DNA of 64,000 nt from UBA1413 sp037447215 (lineage in GTDB: Bacteria; Bacteroidota; Bacteroidia; Bacteroidales; Prolixibacteraceae). Both the position numbers and the translations under genes were made by a program. Where the stretch lies: contig JBBIHB010000012.1 in assembly GCA_037447215.1 (NCBI GenBank), positions 28,023-92,022 of the forward strand, written 5' to 3'. Positions 58,101 to 64,000 of this stretch are shown here, piece by piece. Numbering within the stretch: position 1 is the first letter of the stretch; the number at the start of each line of letters is the position of its first letter. The notes under the pieces were generated by a model that was given only the letters and a program-made list of their open reading frames with translations, was not told where the DNA came from and made no database searches.

Positions 58101-59411
58101 AAAATAATCGACAAGAATACCAATATTCAACTCTCGAGCCATCCAATACCTTACGGCTCACGATTATATATCAAAAATGGAGCTTCGGTATCAAAAGGGA
58201 TGCTTATTTGTGAATGGGATCCATATAACGGGGTTATTATTACCGAATTCAATGGTTCAATCGAATTCGAAAACCTTATCGAAGGAATAACTTTTAGGGA
58301 AGAATCAGATGAGCAGACCGGTTACAATGAAAAAGTTATTATTGAAACCAGGGATAAGACCCGAAACCCATCGTTGAGAATTGTTGATGAAAACGGAGAT
58401 GTAATCAGGGCTTACAACCTTCCGGTAGGAGGCCACCTTTCCGTGAATAATAACGATAAGGTCAAAGCTGGCCAGGTTTTGGTTAAGATACCCCGTTCGG
58501 CAGGTAAAGCTGGTGATATCACTGGAGGTCTTCCTAGGGTGACTGAGTTGTTCGAAGCAAGAAATCCGTCTAATCCGGCTGTTGTTTCCGAAATTGACGG
58601 CGAAGTAACTTTAGGCAAAATCAAAAGGGGTAACCGTGAAATAATTGTTACCTCAAAACTTGGTGAGGTCAAAAAATACCTGGTACCACTTTCAAAACAG
58701 ATTCTGGTGCAGGATAATGACTACATCAGGGCGGGTACACCTTTGTCCGACGGAGCCATTACACCGTCAGATATTCTTGCAATCAAAGGACCAACAGCTG
58801 TTCAGGAATATATCCTAAACGAAGTACAGGATGTTTACCGCATGCAGGGTGTGAAAATCAACGACAAGCATTACGAGGTCATCATACGCCAGATGATGCG
58901 TAAAGTTGAAATTGATGACCCGGGCGATACCCGTTTCCTTGAAAAACAAGTGGTTGATAAGAATGAGTTCATGCAGGAGAATGACTGGATTTATAGTAAA
59001 AAGGTTGTTGTAAGTTCAGGTGATTCTGAGACACTTCGTGCCGGACAGATTATTTCAACCCGAAGGCTGAGGGATGAGAATTCCTTGTTGAGAAGAAAGG
59101 ATCGCAAATTGGTTGAAGCCAGGGATGCCATCCCTGCAACATCAAGCCAGGTTTTGCAAGGGATCACCCGTGCTGCACTTCAAACCCGTAGTTGGTTATC
59201 GGCTGCATCTTTCCAGGAAACCACAAAGGTTCTTAACGAAGCTGCAATTATGGGCAAAATGGATTACCTTGATGGACTGAAAGAGAATGTTATTTGCGGA
59301 CACCTTATACCTGCCGGTACCGGTCTGAAAGAATACAAAAACCTTGTGGTGGGTTCCAAAACCGAATATGATCGCCTGGTTGAAATGAAAGAACTTGTTG
59401 AAGAAGAATAA
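55143..59411 (+). CDS. rpoC: DNA-directed RNA polymerase subunit beta'
   Basis: The 1422-residue beta' subunit, carrying the catalytic metal site NADFDGDQMAVH. Also visible are the N-terminal zinc ribbon (ECHCGKYKRIRYKGIVC then DRCGVE), the rudder/bridge region (TLHRLSIQAFQPV), the second zinc site with CESEIGVCAKCYGRNL, and the trigger-loop region GEPGTQLTLRTFHVGG. Length is normal for the phylum. The DUF3467 gene follows 15 bases after. Confidence 0.99.
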   Translation: MAFRKDNKAKSNFAKISISLASPEEILERSHGEVLKPETINYRTYKPERDGLFCERIFGPVKDYECHCGKYKRIRYKGIVCDRCGVEVTEKKVRRERMGHISLVVPVAHIWYFRSLPNKIGYLLGLPTKKLDSIIYYERYVVVNPGIKAPEVKFLEFLSEEEYLDIIDSLPRDNQYLEDSDPNKFIAKMGAEALHMILSRIDLDELSYDLRHKANTETSQQRKNEALKRLQVVEAFRASKKLNQPEWMVVRVVPVIPPDLRPLVPLDGGRFATSDLNDLYRRVIIRNNRLKRLIEIKAPEVILRNEKRMLQEAVDSLFDNSRKVNAVKTENNRALKSLSDSLKGKQGRFRQNLLGKRVDYSARSVIVVGPKLKLHECGLPKDMAAELYKPFVIRKLIERGIVKTVKSAKKIVDRKDPVVWEILENVLKGHPVLLNRAPTLHRLSIQAFQPVMIEGKAIQLHPLVCTGFNADFDGDQMAVHLPLGNSAILEAQLLMLSSHNLLNPANGAPITVPSQDMVLGLYYMTKPRPGAKGAGMTFYSPDEVIIAFNEGVVAMHAFIKVKVEDVDEKGGYFHHIIETTVGRVLFNEYVPRGAGYINQLLTKKSLRDIISNVFKVAGNAATVAFLDAIKDLGYYWAYRGGLSFNLDDVIIPDDKKQIVEEGYEEVEEVISNYNMGFITNNERYNQVIDIWTHANAKLTHSVMKTLSTDDQGFNSIYMMLDSGARGSKEQIRQLCGMRGLMAKPQKSGSTTSQIIENPILANFKEGLSVLEYFISTHGARKGLADTALKTADAGYLTRRLVDVAQDVIISEDDCGTLRGLVATAIKNNEELVSSLSDRILGRTSVHDIYHPFSGNLIVKSGDEITEDIAAVIEDSPIENVEIRSVLTCESEIGVCAKCYGRNLASGKKVQRGEAVGVIAAQSIGEPGTQLTLRTFHVGGIAGNISAQSSVVSKYDGYAEIEELRTVEYFDKENNPVDIVVSRLAELKIIDKNTNIQLSSHPIPYGSRLYIKNGASVSKGMLICEWDPYNGVIITEFNGSIEFENLIEGITFREESDEQTGYNEKVIIETRDKTRNPSLRIVDENGDVIRAYNLPVGGHLSVNNNDKVKAGQVLVKIPRSAGKAGDITGGLPRVTELFEARNPSNPAVVSEIDGEVTLGKIKRGNREIIVTSKLGEVKKYLVPLSKQILVQDNDYIRAGTPLSDGAITPSDILAIKGPTAVQEYILNEVQDVYRMQGVKINDKHYEVIIRQMMRKVEIDDPGDTRFLEKQVVDKNEFMQENDWIYSKKVVVSSGDSETLRAGQIISTRRLRDENSLLRRKDRKLVEARDAIPATSSQVLQGITRAALQTRSWLSAASFQETTKVLNEAAIMGKMDYLDGLKENVICGHLIPAGTGLKEYKNLVVGSKTEYDRLVEMKELVEEE

Positions 59412-59426
59412 TAATCTGTTTCTGTT

Positions 59427-59750
59427 ATGAGCGATAATAATCAACATAAACAGCAATTGAATATAGAACTGAGCGATGAGGTTGCTCAGGGAATATATTC
59501 AAACCTGGCTGTAATAACACATTCCAGTTCTGAATTTGTTATTGATTTTGTAAGGGTAATGCCCGGTATTCCCAAAGCCAATGTGAAATCCAGGATAATA
59601 CTTACACCTGAACATGCCAAAAGGCTTTTGCTGGCATTACAGGATAATGTGGGAAAATTCGAGAGGGCTAATGGAAATATTAAAATCAATACAGGAAATG
59701 ATCCAATGATGCCGCCTATGGGTTTTGGAGGGCCAACGGCACAAGCATAA
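59427..59750 (+). CDS. DUF3467 domain-containing protein
   Basis: A 107-residue protein of the DUF3467 family: QLNIELSDEVAQGIYSNLAVI, SSSEFVIDFVRVMPGIPKA and LTPEHAKRLLLALQDNV, with a Met/Pro/Gly-rich C-terminal tail. The function is unknown. Placement directly after rpoC is common in Bacteroidota, which suggests a link to transcription or translation, but that is inference only. A terminator follows, so it ends the long tuf-rpo transcript. Confidence 0.9.
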   Translation: MSDNNQHKQQLNIELSDEVAQGIYSNLAVITHSSSEFVIDFVRVMPGIPKANVKSRIILTPEHAKRLLLALQDNVGKFERANGNIKINTGNDPMMPPMGFGGPTAQA

Positions 59751-59753
59751 TAT

Positions 59754-59784
59754 AAAAAGGGAGCTTAGGGCTCCTTTTTTATTT
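59754..59784 (+). terminator. Terminator after the rpoBC-DUF3467 run
   Basis: AAAAAGGGAGC and GCTCCTTTTTT form a hairpin with a short loop, ending in a T-rich run (TTTTTTATTTTT), 4 bases after the DUF3467 stop. Confidence 0.85.
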
Positions 59785-59950
59785 TTATACCGTTTGTACG
59801 GATTTCTCTTATGTTTTTTTGAAACTTTCAAGCATATATTTGAATTTTTAACAATTGCCGGAAAATCCTTTAAATCCGATTATTTCGCAATGTTTTTAGT
59901 TCAATTTTTTGAATGTCTGATCATGAATTCAAGCTCTCTGTTTTGATTCT

Positions 59951-59981
59951 TTGGTGTGTTTTGGCGCAGTTTATATATTTG
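59951..59981 (+). promoter_or_regulatory. Promoter of the etfB-etfA-acyl-CoA dehydrogenase operon
   Basis: A -33 TTG (59951-59953), 20-base spacer and -7 TATATTTG (59974-59981) match the Bacteroidota pattern. The predicted start is near 59988, leaving a leader of about 52 bases before the etfB ATG at 60040. Confidence 0.7.
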
Positions 59982-60039
59982 CTACGCATTTTTGAATTAC
60001 AAAATAAAAACATATATTAATATATCGAAATACCAAATT

Positions 60040-60915
60040 ATGAGCGGTTTTAAAATTATTGTATTAGCCAAGCAGGTACCCGATACCAGAAATGTTGGCA
60101 AAGATGCCATGAAAGCTGATGGAACGGTTAACCGAGCGGCATTACCTGCCATTTTTAATCCGGAGGACCTAAATGCCCTTGAGCAGGCCTTACGGATTAA
60201 AGATAAAATACCAGGAACATTTATTACCCTATTAACAATGGGTCCCGGCAGGGCTGCAGATATAATCAGAGAAGGGCTTTTCAGGGGGGCCGATGATGGA
60301 ATTCTTTTAAGTGACAGGGCATTTGCCGGGTCCGATACGCTTGCTACATCATATGCTCTTTCTCAGGCTATCCGGAAAATTGGGAATTATGACCTCATAA
60401 TTGCCGGGCGACAGGCTATTGATGGCGATACTGCCCAGGTTGGGCCTCAGGTTGCCGAAAAATTGGCATTGCCGCAGCTTACCTATGTTGAAGAAGTCAT
60501 TAATATCGATGAAAAGAGAATTACCGTAAAACGACGCCTTGAAAGAGGGGTAGAGATAGCTTCGTGCCAATACCCTATTGTAATAACTGTGAATGGAACT
60601 GCTCCTGAGTGCAGGGCCCGTCATGCCAAACTGCTAATGAAGTATAAACATGCCAAAACTGTTTCGGAAAGGCAAAATGCGAACGAAGATTATCTGCATT
60701 TATACAGCGACAGGCCTTATCTGAACATTACCGAGTGGTCAGTTAACGATATTGAAACCGATTTAAAACAGCTGGGTTTGAATGGTTCTCCAACCAAAGT
60801 GAAAAAAATCGATAATGTTGTATTGCATGTAAAAGAATCAAAAGTAATTTCTTCGTCGGATACCGAAATTGAAGAATTAATGAAAGAACTGATTGAGAAC
60901 CACACTATTGGTTAA
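60040..60915 (+). CDS. etfB: Electron transfer flavoprotein subunit beta
   Basis: The 291-residue beta subunit binds AMP and pairs with EtfA to accept electrons from acyl-CoA dehydrogenases. Seen: SGFKIIVLAKQVPDT at the start, NPEDLNALEQALRIKD, LTMGPGRAADIIREGL, and the signature AGRQAIDGDTAQVGPQVAE followed by LALPQLTYVEE. I chose the ATG at 60040 (MSGFKIIVLAKQ); the open frame extends 28 codons upstream through the promoter without family match. etfA follows after 23 bases. Confidence 0.96.
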   Translation: MSGFKIIVLAKQVPDTRNVGKDAMKADGTVNRAALPAIFNPEDLNALEQALRIKDKIPGTFITLLTMGPGRAADIIREGLFRGADDGILLSDRAFAGSDTLATSYALSQAIRKIGNYDLIIAGRQAIDGDTAQVGPQVAEKLALPQLTYVEEVINIDEKRITVKRRLERGVEIASCQYPIVITVNGTAPECRARHAKLLMKYKHAKTVSERQNANEDYLHLYSDRPYLNITEWSVNDIETDLKQLGLNGSPTKVKKIDNVVLHVKESKVISSSDTEIEELMKELIENHTIG

Positions 60916-60938
60916 AATAAATTAATTTTGAATAAACG

Positions 60939-61958
60939 ATGAACAACATTTTTGTATATTGTGAAATTGAAGACGGTGCTATATCCGAAGTCAGCCTTGA
61001 ATTATTGACTAAAGGCCGTAAGCTTGCCGATACTTTAAAATGCAAACTCGAAGCAGTAGTAATTGGTTCAGATCTTACCGGAATTGAAAAGGAGTTATTT
61101 CCGTTTGGAGTTGATATTTTACACATAGCTGATGATCCGCAGCTATATCCTTATCAGACATTACCCCATACAGCCATTGTAGTAAAGCTTTTTGAAGCAG
61201 AAAAGCCACAAATTGCCTTAATGGGAGCAACTTCAATTGGACGTGATTTGGGGCCCCGGGTTTCGTCAGCCTTACACAGTGGGTTAACAGCAGACTGCAC
61301 AAGCCTCGAAATTGGTGATCATGAAGACAAAAAGGCAGGTGTTTCCTATAAAAATCTTTTATACCAGATTCGTCCGGCCTTTGGTGGAAATATTATTGCT
61401 ACCATTATCAATCCCGATTGCAGACCTCAGATGGCTACAGTAAGGGAAGGGGTAATGAAAAAAGAAATTTTTGATGAAAACTATAAGGGAAAAATTAAGC
61501 ATATCGATGTAAATCAATATGTTTCACCGGCTGATTTTGTTGTTGAGATAATCGATAGGCACATTGAAAAAAGCAAGGTCAATCTGAAAGGATCTCAAAC
61601 TATAGTTGCAGGAGGTTATGGCGTTGGATCAAAGGAGAATTTTAATCTGCTATATGAACTGGCTGAAGTGTTAGGTGGCGAAGTTGGAGCGTCGCGTGCT
61701 GCAATCGATGCAGGTTATGCCGGGCATGAACGTCAGATCGGACAAACAGGGGTAACAGTACGTCCCAAACTATATATCGCATGTGGCATATCAGGTCAGA
61801 TTCAGCACAGGGCCGGAATGGAAGAATCGGCTCAGATTATTGCTATTAACACCGACCCCGATGCGCCTATAAATTCAATTGCCGATTATGTGATAACCGG
61901 AGATGTTTCTGAGATTATTCCAAAAATGATCAGTTATTACCGTAAAAACACTAAGTAA
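60939..61958 (+). CDS. etfA: Electron transfer flavoprotein subunit alpha
   Basis: The 339-residue alpha subunit carries the redox FAD. The C-terminal FAD-binding signature is present: VAGGYGVGSKENF, GASRAAIDAGYAGHERQIGQ, YIACGISGQIQHRAGM and INTDPDAPINSIADYVITGD. With EtfB and the acyl-CoA dehydrogenase encoded next, it forms an electron path from acyl-CoA oxidation to the membrane quinone pool. The dehydrogenase gene starts 31 bases after its stop. Confidence 0.97.
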   Translation: MNNIFVYCEIEDGAISEVSLELLTKGRKLADTLKCKLEAVVIGSDLTGIEKELFPFGVDILHIADDPQLYPYQTLPHTAIVVKLFEAEKPQIALMGATSIGRDLGPRVSSALHSGLTADCTSLEIGDHEDKKAGVSYKNLLYQIRPAFGGNIIATIINPDCRPQMATVREGVMKKEIFDENYKGKIKHIDVNQYVSPADFVVEIIDRHIEKSKVNLKGSQTIVAGGYGVGSKENFNLLYELAEVLGGEVGASRAAIDAGYAGHERQIGQTGVTVRPKLYIACGISGQIQHRAGMEESAQIIAINTDPDAPINSIADYVITGDVSEIIPKMISYYRKNTK

Positions 61959-61989
61959 TTTCCGATTTACTATTTTAAAATGAATAGAA

Positions 61990-63702
61990 ATGGCCAATTT
62001 TTATACCGATAATAAAGACTTGAAATTCCATCTCATACATCCGATGATGGAAAAAATCGTTCAACTCAAAGAACGAAACTTCACTGAAAAGGCAGAGTTC
62101 GATTTTGCACCTATGGATTTTGAGGATGCTATGGATAGTTACGATAAAGTGCTTGAGGTTGTGGGCGAAATTTGCGGTGAAGTTATTTCTCCCAATTCTG
62201 AGGGTGTTGATGCCCATGGTCCAGAAGTGATAAATGGAAGGGTAAAATATGCTGATGGCACCCAACTGAACATCGATGCCCTGAATAAAGCCGGGTTGAT
62301 GGGAATGTCGCTTCCCAGAAAATACGGTGGTCTGAATTTCCCGATCGTTCCATATATAATGGCAGCAGATATCGTTTCAAGGGCCGATGCTGGTTTTGTC
62401 AACATCTGGGGACTTCAGGATTGTGCTGAAACCATCAATGAGTTTGCTTCGGAAGAGCAAAAAGAGAAATATTTGCCACAGGTAGCCAATGGAGCCACGA
62501 TGGCTATGGACCTTACTGAGCCCGATGCCGGGTCCGATTTACAAGCTGTACAGCTTAAAGCTACATACAGTGAATCGAAAGGTACCTGGTTACTTAATGG
62601 AGTCAAAAGGTTCATTACCAATGGCGATGGTCATATTTCACTTGTTTTGGCCCGAAGTGAGCCTGGCACAAAGGATGGAAGGGGCCTTTCCATGTTTATC
62701 CACCACAAAGAAAATGGCGGTGTTACCGTTAGACGCATTGAGCATAAAATGGGGATAGTTGGTTCACCTACCTGTGAATTAGTATTTAAAGATGCACCAG
62801 CCGAATTGGTGGGTGACCGGAAGATGGGCCTTATTAAATATGTAATGGCCCTGATGAATGGAGCAAGATTAGGCATTGCTGCCCAATCTGTAGGTATTTC
62901 GGAGGCGGCATATCGCGAAGCCCTTAATTATGCAATGGAAAGGGTTCAATTCGGAAAGTCGATCATTCGTTTCCCTGCAGTATATGAAATGATTTCTGCC
63001 ATGAAAGCAAAACTCGATGCTTCACGTACTCTTTTATACGAAACGGCAAGGTTTGTCGATATTTATAAAACCTATATGCATATATCAGAGGAACGCAAAC
63101 TCGAGCCCGAGGAACGACAGGAAATGAAAACTTTTCAGAAGCTGGCCGATTTATTTACACCGCTCGTGAAGGGGATGTCAAGTGAATTTTGCAACCAGTT
63201 GGCTTATGATGCAGTTCAGGTGCATGGTGGTTCGGGTTTTATGAAAGATTATCCTGTTGAGCGTATTTATCGCGATGCAAGGATTACTTCTATATATGAA
63301 GGAACAACACAGTTGCAGGTAGTGGCTGCGATTCGTGGAGTTACAACAGGTGCTTATCTTGCTCAGATCAGAGAGTATGAATCGAAGAAAGTGGCACCCG
63401 AATTGGCCTTCCTTAAACGTTCGTTGATTATTATGACAGAAGAATATGATCATGCTGTAAATCATGTTTTGGCAGTAAACGACAATGAATACGTCGATTT
63501 TCATGCACGTAGGATGGTTGAAATGGCAGGATATATAATTATGGGTTACTTGCTTATGTTTGACGCCAATAGGGATCGGGAATATCTCCGTTCGGCACGA
63601 AACTTTGTAAAGCTTGCCAAGGCCCAGGTAAATGCACACGCAGTATTTATCGGGAGCAGTACAATCGACGATCTGGGTTCATATAAGTACCTCCTGGTTT
63701 AA
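61990..63702 (+). CDS. Acyl-CoA dehydrogenase with C-terminal extension
   Basis: A 570-residue flavoprotein that makes the trans-2-enoyl-CoA from an acyl-CoA. The FAD-binding middle part has MAMDLTEPDAGSDLQAVQLKA and FITNGDGHISLVLARSEPG; the helical part has YAMERVQFGKSIIRFPAV and VQVHGGSGFMKDYPVERIYRDAR cut here to GGSGFMKDYPVERIYRDARI, then TSIYEGTTQLQ. The segment after residue 450 is an extra C-terminal domain found in the FadE12/AcdA-like long forms of this phylum. Position after etfBA says that the pair is its electron acceptor. Chain-length preference is unknown. Confidence 0.95.
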   Translation: MANFYTDNKDLKFHLIHPMMEKIVQLKERNFTEKAEFDFAPMDFEDAMDSYDKVLEVVGEICGEVISPNSEGVDAHGPEVINGRVKYADGTQLNIDALNKAGLMGMSLPRKYGGLNFPIVPYIMAADIVSRADAGFVNIWGLQDCAETINEFASEEQKEKYLPQVANGATMAMDLTEPDAGSDLQAVQLKATYSESKGTWLLNGVKRFITNGDGHISLVLARSEPGTKDGRGLSMFIHHKENGGVTVRRIEHKMGIVGSPTCELVFKDAPAELVGDRKMGLIKYVMALMNGARLGIAAQSVGISEAAYREALNYAMERVQFGKSIIRFPAVYEMISAMKAKLDASRTLLYETARFVDIYKTYMHISEERKLEPEERQEMKTFQKLADLFTPLVKGMSSEFCNQLAYDAVQVHGGSGFMKDYPVERIYRDARITSIYEGTTQLQVVAAIRGVTTGAYLAQIREYESKKVAPELAFLKRSLIIMTEEYDHAVNHVLAVNDNEYVDFHARRMVEMAGYIIMGYLLMFDANRDREYLRSARNFVKLAKAQVNAHAVFIGSSTIDDLGSYKYLLV

Positions 63703-63725
63703 CCGGTTATCAAAATACTCAATAT

Positions 63726-63756
63726 ATCCCATCACAGTATTGTGCCGGGATTTTTT
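63726..63756 (+). terminator. Terminator of the etf-acyl-CoA dehydrogenase operon
   Basis: ATCCC and GGGAT close a stem that continues, after a 2x2 internal loop, with CACA/TGTG and a GTAT tetraloop; TTTTTTA follows. It lies 24 bases after the stop codon at 63702. Confidence 0.7.
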
Positions 63757-63945
63757 ATTACAAAATAACTGTATTTGATAATCAATGCATTGCATTTATA
63801 AATAGCTATTGTAATGTCTTTTGTAACTTTTGTGTTAACACATCGTAAATAAATTTCCATAAATTTTTTATAAACATGTAACTGTTGATTATCATTTGCT
63901 TAAGGTAAATTTCAGATAAAAGAATAAAAAAAATTTTCCTGATAC

Positions 63946-63975
63946 TTGCAAGAGATAAAAACCTCAATACCTTTG
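63946..63975 (+). promoter_or_regulatory. Strong promoter at the right edge, possibly for a stable RNA operon
   Basis: A -33 TTG (63946-63948), 19-base spacer and -7 TACCTTTG (63968-63975) form a near-ideal Bacteroidota promoter. The sequence after it contains GAGTTCATTG, which resembles the boxA-like motif in leaders of rRNA operons in this phylum. The gene it drives lies beyond the window. Confidence 0.65.
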
Positions 63976-64000
63976 CAGCCGCAAAAGGGGGAGTTCATTG

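Noticed and set aside
59725..59946. A 73-codon plus-strand frame after DUF3467
   Set aside because: It starts inside DUF3467, runs through the terminator and consists of Phe/Leu runs from AT-rich DNA.

Overview
The window reads as a chromosomal segment from a member of the Bacteroidota. Several signs agree. Promoters have the Bacteroidota form, a -7 box TAnnTTTG sometimes with a -33 TTG, and strong Shine-Dalgarno sequences are absent. Type IX secretion is represented by a PorT homologue and by a giant SprB-like protein with a C-terminal sorting domain. There is also a lipoprotein version of TamA (TamL-like), and gene orders such as relA/spoT-fur-purA and tRNA-tuf-secE-nusG-rplKAJL-rpoBC are typical of the phylum. 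I do not try to name a genus. No plasmid, phage, transposon or CRISPR is visible; most of the window is housekeeping sequence.

Layout. Positions 1-5.5 kb hold minus-strand genes (a DUF3108 protein cut by the left edge, tsaB, then amn-holA-rhomboid-aminotransferase), with yqgE and an HsdR-N-type nuclease-fold gene on the plus strand and a Vsr-like remnant beside it. At 6.3-8.8 kb an acetyltransferase overlaps an unusual glycosyltransferase fused to a degenerate phosphoglycosyltransferase module. At 8.9-15.3 kb a universal stress protein heads a complete mrpABCDEFG sodium/proton antiporter operon. At 15.4-23.8 kb a long minus-strand series runs miaA, NUDIX, glycosyltransferase, gmhA, gmhB, relA/spoT, fur, purA, most of it tightly overlapped. 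At 24.2-26.8 kb lie a MacB-like permease, a frameshifted gap gene and a small putative lipoprotein.

Positions 27.2-34.2 kb are one 2312-residue secreted protein made of about 13-14 SprB-like repeats, with a cohesin-like N-terminus, a helical insertion, an OB-fold-like module and a type IX sorting domain. Positions 34.2-42.4 kb carry a nitroreductase, a glycosyltransferase, a short-chain dehydrogenase, a PurM/PurL-like protein, ubiE/menG, porT, a TrmH-type methyltransferase and tamL. From 42.4 kb to the right edge everything is on the plus strand: a sodium-dependent transporter, a helix-hairpin-helix protein, rpsU, a Xer recombinase, hpf, tRNA-Gly, tRNA-Thr, tuf, secE, nusG, four ribosomal protein genes, rpoB, rpoC, a DUF3467 gene, then etfB-etfA-acyl-CoA dehydrogenase. 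The window ends on a strong promoter that may drive a stable RNA operon.

The points most worth a second look are a tRNA-Trp-like remnant without an anticodon arm between tuf and secE, the architecture of the giant type IX cargo protein, the dead phosphoglycosyltransferase half of the fused glycosyltransferase, the one-base frameshift in gap, and a clear attenuator between rplL and rpoB. I found no wholly new defence or mobile system.
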